Shown in pieces: positions 17,720 to 26,836 of a DNA stretch of 64,000 bases (positions are counted from its first letter, which is position 1; each line of letters starts with the position of its first letter). The stretch spans positions 2,137,501 to 2,201,500 of the forward strand of contig NZ_CP076361.1 in the NCBI RefSeq assembly GCF_018798885.1, read 5' to 3'. A program made the position numbers and the translations under genes. The notes beneath the pieces are model-generated. The model did not search any database. It was given only the letters and a program-made list of their open reading frames with translations, and was not told the origin of the DNA. This DNA comes from Gemmobacter fulvus (lineage in GTDB: Bacteria; Pseudomonadota; Alphaproteobacteria; Rhodobacterales; Rhodobacteraceae).

Positions 17720-19291
17720 TCAGTCCGCCATCGGCCCGTGATAGGGAATGGCACGGGCCAGCAAGCAGCCAAGGGTAAGGCCCGCCACCGCACCATCCTC
17801 TGTGCGGCGGATGCGGAGCGTCCATTCGCCGGGCGGTGCGGCATCCATGGCGCGGCGGCTCGTCACCACCCACAGATCGCGCGCCAGAGGATACATCCGC
17901 TCCATCGGCCCGACCCCCAACATGCCGTCAAAGCCGATGCTGGCCGCGCCGTCGCGCGCCTCGATCACCAGACCTGCGCCGATCTCGTCCGACCAGTAGC
18001 GCCCGACGATATCCCCGGCCTCGGCCCGCAGCAGCGGGTGCAGGTGGCTGGCGCTGACGGTCAGGTTTTCGGCCGGCCGTGTCATCCGCAGGGTATCGCC
18101 TGCCCGATCCAACACCAGACCACCGGGGCCTTCGGCGCGGGTGGCGGATACCGGGCGCAGGGTGGCCGGTGACACGGCATAGTGCAGCCGCACCCCGTCT
18201 GGCACATTGCGGGTGCGCAGGAACAGATCGTTGTCATGGTCATACCAAAGCCCGTCCCAGCCTTGCCCCGGTTCGGCGGCGGCGGCGGGCGGTGCCGACA
18301 GCGCGGCAGTCATCAGCCCTTCGGCGGCCCGCATGGCGCTGGCCTCGTGGTTGAAGATCACCACCACTGACAAACGCGCCGCCGCGACATGCAGGCGGAA
18401 CGAGCAGAACCCGCGCACGCCGCCGCCATGGCCGGTCAGGGCATGGCCCGCATGCCTGTAGCGGCGCAGGCCGTAACCATAGGGTGCGGGCATGCCATCG
18501 GCAAAGGTGACCGGGGCCGAGATGCGGCTGTAAAGCCCGGCAGCATCGGCGCGGCTGGCGTCGATATGGGCCTCCCACGCCAGCATGTCGTCCAGCGAGG
18601 CGACAACCCCGGAATCGCCAAACCAGGTGATGGCGCTTTCGGCGGGCAGAAAGCCCACTTCGTCATTGCCCTCATAGCCGATCACCTGATCCACGCGGTC
18701 GCGCATGTCGGCGGCCAGCTGCGCGCTGGGCATCCCGGCGGGGCGCAGGATCCGTTCCGCCAGAAGCGCGCCGAAATCGCGGCCGGTGGCGCGCTGGATC
18801 AGCTCTGCCAGCAGGCGGAAATTGCCGTTGCAGTATGAAAACTGCGCCCCGGGCGCGAAATGGCCAGAGCGCGCCTGCGCCAGAAGGGTGCGCCCGTCCT
18901 GTTCGGTGAAGAGGCCTTCGGGGGCGGCCCCGTGCAGCACCGTCAGCGCCCAGTAATCGCGCAGGCCGGACTGGTTGTGGCACAGCTGCGCCACGGTCGG
19001 CAGCGGGCCTCGGAAATTCGGCAGCAAATCGGGCAGCAACGGGTCCAGCGCCTCTGGCGTGCTGAACAGATCCAGCAGCAAGGCGCAGGTCATCTGTTTC
19101 GAAATCGAGCAGATCGGCATCCGCCGCGTAGCTGTCATCGGCAGGCGGGCCGCCATATCGGCATGGCCCCAGGCGCGGCGCGCAATCACGCGGCCCTCAT
19201 GCACCACGCCCGCCACGCCGCCCGGCCCGCGATACTGGTCGGGCAGCAGATCCAACGCGCTGTCCAGCGCCGACAGGTCGATGACGGCCAT
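17720..19291 (-). CDS. dap: D-aminopeptidase (S12 family)
   Basis: A 523-residue protein closely resembling the Ochrobactrum anthropi D-aminopeptidase (about 520 residues; EC 3.4.11.19), which removes N-terminal D-alanine and other small D-residues from peptides. The catalytic positions agree with that enzyme: S62-x-x-K65 (CSISK), Y153-C-N155 (FSYCNGNF) and H288-x-G290 (TGHGG). Distinctive stretches such as YRGPGGV and NQSGLRDYWAL are shared as recalled. After the penicillin-recognising domain come two C-terminal beta-barrel-like domains (about residues 335-523), also as in that enzyme. There is no signal peptide, so it is cytoplasmic. It is the last gene of the lysA-ykuD-dap operon. AAGGA lies upstream of the start. 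Confidence 0.92.
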   Translation of the reverse strand: MAVIDLSALDSALDLLPDQYRGPGGVAGVVHEGRVIARRAWGHADMAARLPMTATRRMPICSISKQMTCALLLDLFSTPEALDPLLPDLLPNFRGPLPTVAQLCHNQSGLRDYWALTVLHGAAPEGLFTEQDGRTLLAQARSGHFAPGAQFSYCNGNFRLLAELIQRATGRDFGALLAERILRPAGMPSAQLAADMRDRVDQVIGYEGNDEVGFLPAESAITWFGDSGVVASLDDMLAWEAHIDASRADAAGLYSRISAPVTFADGMPAPYGYGLRRYRHAGHALTGHGGGVRGFCSFRLHVAAARLSVVVIFNHEASAMRAAEGLMTAALSAPPAAAAEPGQGWDGLWYDHDNDLFLRTRNVPDGVRLHYAVSPATLRPVSATRAEGPGGLVLDRAGDTLRMTRPAENLTVSASHLHPLLRAEAGDIVGRYWSDEIGAGLVIEARDGAASIGFDGMLGVGPMERMYPLARDLWVVTSRRAMDAAPPGEWTLRIRRTEDGAVAGLTLGCLLARAIPYHGPMAD

Positions 19292-19301
19292 GGTCTTGTC
19301 C

Positions 19302-19817
19302 TTACCCGATGTCGCGGAAGCATAGCCGTGTCTCTGGCCGCGCCAAGGCCAGAAACGCCAGAAGATCCGCCCGGCTCAGCGTGGCGCAGCCCTCGGTCGG
19401 CCCATATCCGGGGCTGGCGACATGCAGAAACACCGCACTGCCCGCGCCGGGCAAGACAGGATCGTCATTATGCCCCAGCACGACAACGATGTCGTAAAGG
19501 TCATCCCCGCGCCACAGCGCTTCATGGCTGGCGGCGAAGGGGCGTTTGACGGGGCGGTTATAGTCGGGATGGGCAGGCGCATCGCACCAGCCGTCATCCA
19601 TGGCGATGGCGTCGGTCGGAAACACCGAAACCGGCGCGGTTGCCAGCTTGTCGGCGCGGAACAGCACACGCCGGATCGGCCAGCACCCGAGGGGGCTGAT
19701 GCCGTCGCCCTCGATCCGTTTCACCCCGATGCCACTGCGCCCCACGCCTGCGCGCCAGACCTTGCCTGCACAGGCGGCCTGCCAGATATCGCCCTGTTTG
19801 GTCACGATCAGATCCAT
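19302..19817 (-). CDS. YkuD-like L,D-transpeptidase family protein (COG3786 type)
   Basis: A 171-residue single-domain protein of the COG3786 YkuD-like family. H132 (VFLHVASP) and C144 (GPTEGCATLSRADLL) are the catalytic pair. The arginine that follows the cysteine in classical cell-wall L,D-transpeptidases (GCxR) is absent, as is common in this subfamily. No signal peptide is seen, so it is probably not a periplasmic cell-wall synthase. The same domain forms the N-terminal half of the fusion protein at 8673-10214, with TAGCVAVPHDELL in the same position. It lies between lysA and the D-aminopeptidase gene. Hydrolysis of the bond next to meso-diaminopimelate in imported peptides is an inferred role. 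Confidence 0.85.
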   Translation of the reverse strand: MDLIVTKQGDIWQAACAGKVWRAGVGRSGIGVKRIEGDGISPLGCWPIRRVLFRADKLATAPVSVFPTDAIAMDDGWCDAPAHPDYNRPVKRPFAASHEALWRGDDLYDIVVVLGHNDDPVLPGAGSAVFLHVASPGYGPTEGCATLSRADLLAFLALARPETRLCFRDIG

Positions 19818-19871
19818 GTTGTCCTCTCAACGGGTCAATGGAGAATGGTGGGCCGCCACGCGGCTGTGGGT

Positions 19872-21185
19872 TCAGCCCGCATGGCTCCAGGGGCCGGGCT
19901 CTTCCAGCCGCAGTGCTGCGTCGATCCCGGCTCGGGCCCGGATCAGCCGGAACTGCGCACCGTCGACCAGCACTTCGGGGATCAGATCGCGGGAGTTGTA
20001 GGTGGAGGACATCGCCGCCCCGTAAGCCCCGGCGTGACGGAAGGCCAGAAGATCCCCAGCGGCGAGCGGCCCAAGGCCCGGATAGCTGCCGAAATCATCC
20101 GAGCTTTCGCAGATCGGCCCGACAAGGCGGTAGGCGCGGGCCGCCCCATCGCGGGGCGGGTGCAGCGGCATCACCGGGTGGCGAGCCTCGTAGAGCGCAG
20201 GGCGCATCAGATCGTTCATCGCAGCGTCAATGATGGCGAAATCGGCACCTTCGCCCGGCTTGAGGTACAGGACTTCACTCACCAGAACCCCGGCGCGACC
20301 GCACAGCCAGCGGCCCGGCTCCACGTTCAGCGCCAGATCCAGGCCGCCGACCGTCTCGCCGATGATGCGGGCATATTCGGCCAGATCCGGCCCCGGATGG
20401 CTGTCGTCGCCAATGCCCAGACCGCCGCCCAGATCCAGCCGCGCCACCGGCAGACCCGCAGCGCGCAGCACGCGCACCAGCCCGGCCATCGCGGCCCAGG
20501 CCTGCCGGAACGGCGCAAGGTCCAGGATCTGCGAGCCGATATGCACCGCCAGCCCCACCATCTCCAGTTCGGGGCGGGCGGCGGCCTCGGCATAGAGAGC
20601 GGGCACCTCGGCGGCGGCAATGCCGAACTTGCTGTCCTTGCGGGCAGTGGTGATCTTGGCGTGGGTCAGGGCGTCGACATCCGGGTTGACCCGCAGCGCC
20701 ACCGGCGCGCGCAGACCCAGTTCGCGCGCGGCGGCCGCCACCACCTCCAGCTCTGCCGCGCTTTCGACATTGATCTGGTGCAAGCCGACCCGCAGCGCCG
20801 CGCGGATCTCGCCCCGTGTCTTGCCGACGCCGGAAAAGATGATCCGTGATGGCGGCGTTCCGGCAGCCAGCGCCCGCGTCATCTCGCCGCCCGACACGAT
20901 ATCCATGCCACAGCCAAGGGCAGCAAATTCGGCCAGAACATTCCGGTTGCTGCTGGCCTTGACCGCAAAGCAGACCGTCACCCGATGGGGGGCCACTGCC
21001 GCGGCCAGTGCCGCATAATTGGCCCGCAGGGCCGCCGCCGAATAGGCGTAGAACGGCGTGCCGACGGCCTGCGCCACCGCCGACAGCGGCACCGCTTCGG
21101 CGCAGAGCGTGCCGTTGCGGCGGGTAAGCCAGGCATCGGTGGTTTCGTCTCTGGTGTCGGGGAGGAAAGGCGTGGTCGCGGTCAT
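19872..21185 (-). CDS. lysA: Diaminopimelate decarboxylase
   Basis: A 437-residue PLP enzyme of the alanine racemase-like fold III decarboxylases, of the usual LysA length. It converts meso-diaminopimelate to L-lysine. K76 (CFAVKASSN) is the PLP lysine, HIGSQI (about 215-220) and the glycine-rich LGGGLGIG bind the cofactor phosphate, and C359-E360 (GPICESSD) is the partner-subunit active-site motif diagnostic of diaminopimelate decarboxylase. The start at 21185 has AAGGGG upstream. It leads the operon with a YkuD-like protein and the D-aminopeptidase and is divergent from a LysR gene. This context points to catabolism of diaminopimelate from peptides, although a biosynthetic role cannot be excluded. 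Confidence 0.92.
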   Translation of the reverse strand: MTATTPFLPDTRDETTDAWLTRRNGTLCAEAVPLSAVAQAVGTPFYAYSAAALRANYAALAAAVAPHRVTVCFAVKASSNRNVLAEFAALGCGMDIVSGGEMTRALAAGTPPSRIIFSGVGKTRGEIRAALRVGLHQINVESAAELEVVAAAARELGLRAPVALRVNPDVDALTHAKITTARKDSKFGIAAAEVPALYAEAAARPELEMVGLAVHIGSQILDLAPFRQAWAAMAGLVRVLRAAGLPVARLDLGGGLGIGDDSHPGPDLAEYARIIGETVGGLDLALNVEPGRWLCGRAGVLVSEVLYLKPGEGADFAIIDAAMNDLMRPALYEARHPVMPLHPPRDGAARAYRLVGPICESSDDFGSYPGLGPLAAGDLLAFRHAGAYGAAMSSTYNSRDLIPEVLVDGAQFRLIRARAGIDAALRLEEPGPWSHAG

Positions 21186-21264
21186 GGTGACCCCTTGGTT
21201 GATGGGAACAGGCCGACCATCCCAGAGCTTCCCATGCAAATGAAATACTTCATTGGCAGATATT

Positions 21265-21280
21265 ATTCATCGTTGATATG
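21265..21280. promoter_or_regulatory. Candidate operator shared with 16708-16723
   Basis: ATTCATCGTTGATATG matches the element at 16708-16723 at 13 of 16 positions, including both ends (ATTCAT and GATATG). A copy of ACTTCATT, also found at the other site, lies at 21247-21254. It is located between the divergent lysA gene (start 21185) and LysR gene (start 21305), 25 bases before the latter. Confidence 0.5.
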
Positions 21281-21304
21281 CAAGCGGCGCAAGGAGGACC
21301 GGAC

Positions 21305-22237
21305 ATGAAGCTTAATCTGCGCCAGATCGAGGTGTTCAATGCGGTCATGCTGAACAAAAGCATCACGGCAGCGGCGGCGCGGTTGGGCAGTTCGCAGCCC
21401 ACGCTCAGCCGCGAGATCCGCGACATCGAAAGCCGGTTGGGGTTCGAGTTGTTCCTGCGTTTTGGCAAAAGGCTGACGCCGACCGAACAGGCGATCCTTC
21501 TGCATGAGGTGGTTCTGCGGTCTTTCGTGGGGCTGGACGAGATCAGCCGCGCCGCTTCGGCCATCCGCACCCATAATGCCGCGAATTTCCGCATCGCCAG
21601 CATCCCGGCCTATGCCGAATCCATCATCCCCCGGGTGATGCAGCGGCTGCTGAAACAGCGCCCGGCAATCCATTTTTCGATCCATTCGCATGAAGAGCCC
21701 TCGCTGCGCCACGAGATGACGACCCAGGTCTTTGACCTCTGTCTGGCCGAAAACCTGCTCGACCGTGAAAACGCCAGCAGCGAGACGGTGGTTGTCGGCA
21801 ATATGGTCTGCGTGCTGCCGCAAGGCCATGATCTTGCGGCGCAACCCGTTCTGACCCCGGCAGATTTCACCGGCCAGCCCTTCATCTATTTCAGCCAGAA
21901 CGACCCCTATCGTCACAAGCTGGATGCGGTGTTTCTGGAGGCGGGGGTGACGCGCAGCTATATCGGCGAGACGACCACCGCCGCCAGTGTCTGTGCCATG
22001 GTCGCAGCCGGGGTCGGTGTTTCGGTCATCAACCCGCTGACCGCCGCAAGCCATATCGGCGGCCCGGTGGTGTTTCGCCGCCTCTCGGTCGAGGTGCCTT
22101 ACCGGGTGGCGCTCTGGCATCCTGCGCGCAGCACGCGGCAGGCCCATCTGCGCCGCTTCATCGCCGGGTTGCACGAGGCCGTCGCCGAGATGGCGGCCGA
22201 GCTTGACCGCCATCTGGTGCCCATGCCCGCAGGCTGA
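21305..22237 (+). CDS. LysR-family transcriptional regulator (paralogue of 16789-17715)
   Basis: A 310-residue LysR-type regulator with helix-turn-helix LNLRQIEVFNAVMLNKSITAAAARLGSSQPTLSREI. The start at 21305 is fixed by AAGGAGG seven bases upstream. Its sequence and arrangement copy the LysR gene at 16789: it is divergent from a minus-strand operon (lysA-ykuD-dap) and has a related AT-rich operator-like element in the gap. The two regulators probably respond to the same or related inducers. Its 3' end is ten bases from the 3' end of the converging ugpC gene. Confidence 0.92.
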   Translation: MKLNLRQIEVFNAVMLNKSITAAAARLGSSQPTLSREIRDIESRLGFELFLRFGKRLTPTEQAILLHEVVLRSFVGLDEISRAASAIRTHNAANFRIASIPAYAESIIPRVMQRLLKQRPAIHFSIHSHEEPSLRHEMTTQVFDLCLAENLLDRENASSETVVVGNMVCVLPQGHDLAAQPVLTPADFTGQPFIYFSQNDPYRHKLDAVFLEAGVTRSYIGETTTAASVCAMVAAGVGVSVINPLTAASHIGGPVVFRRLSVEVPYRVALWHPARSTRQAHLRRFIAGLHEAVAEMAAELDRHLVPMPAG

Positions 22238-22247
22238 GGCTGCCGGA

Positions 22248-23312
22248 TCAACCTGAAATGCGCTTGCCGCTGTCTTTGGCAAACAGATGCAGCCGCCCTG
22301 CCGCCGGGGCCACATGCAGCCGGTCGCCCCGGGCGGCGATCGTGCTGCCTGACAGGCGTAGCGTCATCAGCACGTCAGACCCTTCGATGACGCCATAACC
22401 AAACGCATCCGCCCCCAGCCATTCGACCGAGCGCAGCACCACCGGGATGCCCGGCGTGTCGGGGCTGACGATCTCCAGATCCTCGGGGCGCAGGCCCAGC
22501 CGCACCTCGCCAAGCGCAGGCAGGCCCGCCAGCGGCAGACGCTGCCCGCCCGGCAGAACCGCCACGCCCGCCTCGGCCCGAATGGTGAAGATGTTCATCG
22601 CGGGCGATCCGATGAAGCCCGCCACAAATTCGCTGGCCGGGGTGGTATAGACCTCATGCGGGGTGGCGATCTGTTCGGCCACGCCCTTGTTCATCACGAT
22701 CAGCCGGTCGGCCAGCGTCATCGCCTCGACCTGATCATGGGTGACGTAAAGCGTGGTCTGGCCGGTGCGCAGGTGCATCTCCTTGATCTGCAAGCGCATC
22801 TGCACCCGCAGCTTGGCGTCGAGGTTCGACAGCGGTTCATCCAGCAGAAAGGCCGCAGGCTCGCGCACCAGTGCGCGCCCCATCGCCACGCGCTGCCGCT
22901 GCCCGCCCGACAAGGCGCGCGGCTTGCGCTCCAGATAGGGCTCCAGCTCCAGCATGGTGGCTGCGCGGGCGACACGTTCCGCAATTTCGGCCTTGGGCAT
23001 TTTGGCGATCTTCAGGCCATAGGCCATGTTCTCGCGCACGCTCATATGCGGATAAAGCGCGTAATTCTGGAACACCATCGCGATGTCCCTTTCGCGCGGC
23101 TCCAGATCGTTCACCACCCTGTCGTTGATTTCGATGGTGCCGGAGCTGATGCCTTCCAGCCCGGCCACCATGCGCAGCAAGGTGGATTTGCCACAGCCCG
23201 ACGGGCCGACGATGACCACGAATTCCCCATTCGCAATGTCCATGGTGATGCCATGGATCACCTCTTGCCCGGCATAGCTTTTGCGCAGGGTGTTCAGCAG
23301 AATACGCGCCAT
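22248..23312 (-). CDS. ugpC: sn-glycerol-3-phosphate-type ABC importer ATPase
   Basis: A 354-residue ATPase of the MalK/UgpC (CUT1) family. Walker A is GPSGCGKST, the signature is [16 protein letters not shown], Walker B is [12 protein letters not shown], and the C-terminal TOBE/regulatory domain (about 240-354) includes [10 protein letters not shown]. It energises the permeases encoded immediately upstream and abuts ugpE (stop and start adjacent). It is assigned to Ugp rather than a sugar system because the binding protein of the same operon resembles UgpB closely. Gene order is ugpB-A-E-C, the usual order. Confidence 0.9.
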   Translation of the reverse strand: MARILLNTLRKSYAGQEVIHGITMDIANGEFVVIVGPSGCGKSTLLRMVAGLEGISSGTIEINDRVVNDLEPRERDIAMVFQNYALYPHMSVRENMAYGLKIAKMPKAEIAERVARAATMLELEPYLERKPRALSGGQRQRVAMGRALVREPAAFLLDEPLSNLDAKLRVQMRLQIKEMHLRTGQTTLYVTHDQVEAMTLADRLIVMNKGVAEQIATPHEVYTTPASEFVAGFIGSPAMNIFTIRAEAGVAVLPGGQRLPLAGLPALGEVRLGLRPEDLEIVSPDTPGIPVVLRSVEWLGADAFGYGVIEGSDVLMTLRLSGSTIAARGDRLHVAPAAGRLHLFAKDSGKRISG

Positions 23313-24182
23313 TTATTTCTCCGTCTCAACAAGGCCCTTCACGAACCAGCGCTGCATCAGCACGACCACGAGGATCGGCGGCAGAATGGCCAGCACGGAA
23401 GTCACCATGACGAGGTTCCAGGGGGTATCGGCATCCGCGAAAGACACCATCTTTTTCAGGGCGATGACGATGGTGTTCATTTCATTGGAATTGGTCACCA
23501 GCAGCGGCCACAGATATTGCGTCCAGCCGTAGATGAACTGGATCACGAAGATCGCCGCGACATTGGTCAGCGACAGTGGCCACAGGATGTCCTTGAAGAA
23601 GCGCCACGGGCCTGCGCCATCCACCCGCGCCGCCTCCAGCAATTCATCGGGGATGGTCATGAAGAACTGCCGGAACAGCAGCGTGGCGGTGGCCGAGGCG
23701 ATCAAGGGCAGGATCAGACCGGCATAGGTGTCGATCAGGCCAAGATCGACCATCACCTTGTAGGTCGGCTGGATCCGCACCTCGACCGGCAACATCAATG
23801 TGATGAAGATCAGCCAGAAACATGCCATGCGCAGCGGAAAGCGGAAGAACACGATGGCATAGGCCGAGGCCATCGAAATGGCGATCTTGCCCAAGGCGAT
23901 GCCCATGGCGATCAGCGTGGTATTTGCCAGCAGCCGCCACAGGCTGACGCCGCCAATCCGCCCGATCCCGCCGGAAAACGCCTCGTCATAATTGCGGAAC
24001 GCCTCTGGCCCGGGCAGCAGGGGCAGGGGTGGGCGCAGGATGGTCTGCACGGAATGGGTGGAGGCGATAAAGACGTAATAGACCGGAAAGGCCACGATGA
24101 TCACGCCGAGGATCATCCAGAAATGCGCCAGCATCCGGGCGGAGCCGCGTGCGGCCAGCGGGCTTTGCGAACCATCACCCAT
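23313..24182 (-). CDS. ugpE: sn-glycerol-3-phosphate-type ABC importer permease
   Basis: A 289-residue CUT1-type inner-membrane permease. It has an N-terminal transmembrane helix ([21 protein letters not shown]), the sequence [34 protein letters not shown] characteristic of UgpE, and the EAA loop [25 protein letters not shown]. It forms the channel with UgpA. It overlaps the end of ugpA by eight bases and is followed without a gap by ugpC. Confidence 0.9.
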   Translation of the reverse strand: MGDGSQSPLAARGSARMLAHFWMILGVIIVAFPVYYVFIASTHSVQTILRPPLPLLPGPEAFRNYDEAFSGGIGRIGGVSLWRLLANTTLIAMGIALGKIAISMASAYAIVFFRFPLRMACFWLIFITLMLPVEVRIQPTYKVMVDLGLIDTYAGLILPLIASATATLLFRQFFMTIPDELLEAARVDGAGPWRFFKDILWPLSLTNVAAIFVIQFIYGWTQYLWPLLVTNSNEMNTIVIALKKMVSFADADTPWNLVMVTSVLAILPPILVVVLMQRWFVKGLVETEK

Positions 24183-25056
24183 AATGCACCCGCTTTTCGA
24201 TGAACCGGAACTGGAAGGCGGTCAGGGTGATGACGATCACCATCAGGATCACCGATTGCGCGGCGGAATCGCCCATGATCAGGTTCACGAACCCGTCGTT
24301 ATACACTTTGTAGACCAGCGTTTCGGTGGCCTTGCCCGGCCCGCCGCCAGTGACGGCGTGAATGATGCCGAAAGTGTCGAACAGCGCATAGACGGTGTTC
24401 ACCACCAGCAGGAAAAACGTCGTCGGTGCCAGAAGCGGAAAGACGATGGTCCAGAAGGCATGGTGCCTGCTGGCCCCATCAATCGCGGCGGCCTCCAGCA
24501 GGGATTTGGGAATGGCCTGAAGCCCGGCCACAAAGAACAGGAAGTTATAGCTGATCTGCTTCCATGTCGCGGCGGCCACGATCAACGCCATCGCCTGTTC
24601 GCTGTCCAGCAGCGGGTTCCAGGCGATGCCCATCTGGCGCAGCGGCCAGGCGAGCGTGCCGAAGGATGGGTTGAACATGAACAGCCACAACATGCCGGCA
24701 ATGGCAGGGGCCACGGCATAGGGCCAGATCATCAGCGTGCGATAGAAGCCTTTGCCGCGTATGATCTTTTCTGCCTGAACCGCAAGGAACAGCGCGATGG
24801 CCATGGCAAAGAATGCGACCAGCACCGAAAAGATCACCGTCACCTGCATGGCGTTCAGATAACTCGGATCGCTCAGCACTTTGCGAAAATTGGCCAGCCC
24901 GACGAAGGTGGTTTTCAGCCCGAAAGCATCCTCTTTCATCACGGATTCACGAAAAGCCTGGGTCGCTGGCCAGTAAAAGAAGATCAGCGTGATCGCCAAT
25001 TGTGGTGCCAGCAGCAGCCAAGGCAAAACCTTGTGCGGGAAAACGGTGCGGCGCAT
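24175..25056 (-). CDS. ugpA: sn-glycerol-3-phosphate-type ABC importer permease
   Basis: A 293-residue CUT1-type permease. It has the N-terminal helix [30 protein letters not shown], typical of UgpA, and the EAA loop [28 protein letters not shown]. The ATG at 25056 was chosen because AAGGAG lies five bases upstream; a GTG two codons earlier is too close to that site. It partners UgpE. Confidence 0.9.
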   Translation of the reverse strand: MRRTVFPHKVLPWLLLAPQLAITLIFFYWPATQAFRESVMKEDAFGLKTTFVGLANFRKVLSDPSYLNAMQVTVIFSVLVAFFAMAIALFLAVQAEKIIRGKGFYRTLMIWPYAVAPAIAGMLWLFMFNPSFGTLAWPLRQMGIAWNPLLDSEQAMALIVAAATWKQISYNFLFFVAGLQAIPKSLLEAAAIDGASRHHAFWTIVFPLLAPTTFFLLVVNTVYALFDTFGIIHAVTGGGPGKATETLVYKVYNDGFVNLIMGDSAAQSVILMVIVITLTAFQFRFIEKRVHYG

Positions 25057-25084
25057 CCACACTCCTTGCTCTGTCGGACGAGAA

Positions 25085-25113
25085 GGCGCGCGCGGGTCTG
25101 TGCCACGCGCGCC
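25085..25113 (-). other. GC-rich hairpin between ugpB and ugpA
   Basis: GGCGCGCG (25085-25092) pairs perfectly with CGCGCGCC (25106-25113) around a 13-base loop, in the 81-base gap after ugpB. There is no T-run. It probably protects or partly attenuates the transcript so that more UgpB than permease is made. Confidence 0.5.
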
Positions 25114-25137
25114 CGGTTACGTTTGGTGGTGCGTGCC

Positions 25138-26433
25138 TCAGCCGCCCGAGGCTTCCTTGATCGCGGCATTGCCACGCTCGGCTGCGGCCTTCATTGCCTG
25201 TTCGGCGGTCTGCTGGCCTGCCAGCATCTTTTCATATTCTTCGTTCTGGATGTCGCGCAGCTGCGGCAGATTCGGGGCCCGCACACCTTTGGAGTTTTCG
25301 GTCGGCGGCTTGCCCGACATTTGCAGGATCGGCACTTCCCGCGCCGGGTTCTTCTCATAGAAACCCGAGGCTTTGGTGGCCTCATAGGCGGCCATGGTCA
25401 CCGGCAGATAGCCCGACTGTTCGTGCAGGAACTGCTGCACTTCGGTTTGCGACAGGTAGTTGAAGAACGCGGCAACGCCCTTGTAGGTCTCTTCCGACTT
25501 GCCGCCCATCACCCAGAGCGAGGCCCCGCCCGGCGTGGTGTTCTGCGGCGCGCCTTCGGCGGTTTCATCATAGGGCAGCTGGCCGATGCCATAGTTCATG
25601 CCGGATTTCACGATGTCGCCCAGCCCGCCCGAGCTTTCGGTCAGGATGCCACATTCGCCCGAGGTGAAATTCTGCTTCGCTTCCGAGGTGCGGCCGCCAT
25701 AGACAAACACCCCCTCTTTCGCCAGATCGGCAAGCTCTTGAAAATGCTTCACGAACAGCGGGCCGTCGATGGCGAGTTCGGGCGTGCCCGCCAGACCGTT
25801 TTCATTGCTGGCCCAGGAGACATTGTTCCAGGCGGCAAAGTTTTCGGTATGGATCCAGGTCAGCCAGGTCGAGGTGTAACCGCAGGTCGCAGCACCGCTG
25901 GACTTGATCTGGCGGGCGGCGGCCCAGACTTCGGCCCAGGTCTTGGGCGGGGTGTTCACATCCAGCCCGGCCTTTTCGAAAATATCCTTGTTGTAATACA
26001 GGATCGGCGAGGACGAGTTGTAGGGGAAGGACAGCATCTCGCCTTCGGGGCTGGAATAATAGCCGACGATACCTGGCAGATACTGGCTTTTGTCAAAGGT
26101 GAACCCGGCTTCGGTCAGCACCTCGGCCACCGGCTTGATCGCGCCTTGCGCGCCCATCATCACCCCGGTGCCCACATCGAACACCTGCATGATGTCGGGG
26201 GCCTGCCCGGCGCGGAACGCCGCAATGCCCGCATTCAGGGTTTCGGGATAGGTGCCCTTGAAGACCGGCTTGACCACATAATCGGTCTGGCTGGCGTTGA
26301 AGTCGCTGGCAATCTTTTCGACCACTTCGGAATTCGCGCCGGACATGGCGTGCCACCAGGAAATCTCGGTCTGGGCCTGCGCTGCGAACGGCAGCGACAC
26401 AAGCCCGGCGACCCAAAGGTTCATGGCTTTCAT
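25138..26433 (-). CDS. ugpB: sn-glycerol-3-phosphate-type ABC importer substrate-binding protein
   Basis: A 431-residue periplasmic binding protein. Residues 1-20 are a Sec signal peptide ending AAQA. The mature start TEISWWHAMSGAN, the block FKGTYPETLNAGIAAFRAGQAPDIMQVFDVGTGVMM and the block GGASLWVMGGKSEETYKGVAAF closely follow E. coli UgpB. Known UgpB proteins bind sn-glycerol-3-phosphate and glycerophosphodiesters. The start has AGGAGG at a normal distance. It leads the ugpBAEC operon. No pho box was recognised upstream, so regulation by phosphate is not shown. Confidence 0.92.
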   Translation of the reverse strand: MKAMNLWVAGLVSLPFAAQAQTEISWWHAMSGANSEVVEKIASDFNASQTDYVVKPVFKGTYPETLNAGIAAFRAGQAPDIMQVFDVGTGVMMGAQGAIKPVAEVLTEAGFTFDKSQYLPGIVGYYSSPEGEMLSFPYNSSSPILYYNKDIFEKAGLDVNTPPKTWAEVWAAARQIKSSGAATCGYTSTWLTWIHTENFAAWNNVSWASNENGLAGTPELAIDGPLFVKHFQELADLAKEGVFVYGGRTSEAKQNFTSGECGILTESSGGLGDIVKSGMNYGIGQLPYDETAEGAPQNTTPGGASLWVMGGKSEETYKGVAAFFNYLSQTEVQQFLHEQSGYLPVTMAAYEATKASGFYEKNPAREVPILQMSGKPPTENSKGVRAPNLPQLRDIQNEEYEKMLAGQQTAEQAMKAAAERGNAAIKEASGG

Positions 26434-26836
26434 ATTGTCGTCCTCCTACGGTTTGTCTGACAGGACACCATTCCAAGGAATCACGACAATTTCTTAACTG
26501 TCCGTTCCTCAGTCTCCCCGCGCGAATTAAGCCCGGCCTTTGACCGAAAAGTCAATTATTCTGGTGGAAAGGGGTGGGTTCGGGGCAACTTTTGCGCGAA
26601 AATTGACGCCTGACCTTGCGGCAATCGGGGCGTCGGCTGCCGAAATCCCGATCCGCGCGCGGCCTGATGCGCCACCTTCCGTTGCGGCAATCGCGCAAGA
26701 TTTTTCACCAGACCCCGAGGGCGGGGACAGAGTTGCAGCGGTGCGCGCTTTGCTGTTCACTGCATCGGGTGACGGTGGTCGATGCCGGGGGCCGGGGGCG
26801 ACGATCCGGCCAGACCTGTCGGCAGGAAAGGGCAGA
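26434..26836. other. Intergenic region between ugpB and the glycosyltransferase gene
   Basis: About 400 bases lie between the divergent ugpB and glycosyltransferase genes if the latter starts at 26837. The left end holds the ugpB ribosome site and presumably its promoter, though no clear -35/-10 pair was recognised. A TTG-started reading frame in phase with the glycosyltransferase runs through 26540-26836 but encodes low-complexity Ala/Arg-rich sequence without family resemblance. No RNA gene or repeat was seen. Confidence 0.5.

Noticed and set aside
19302-19817. Cell-wall L,D-transpeptidase making 3-3 cross-links
   Set aside because: No signal peptide or membrane anchor is visible and the arginine after the catalytic cysteine is missing; the operon partners are cytoplasmic degradative enzymes.
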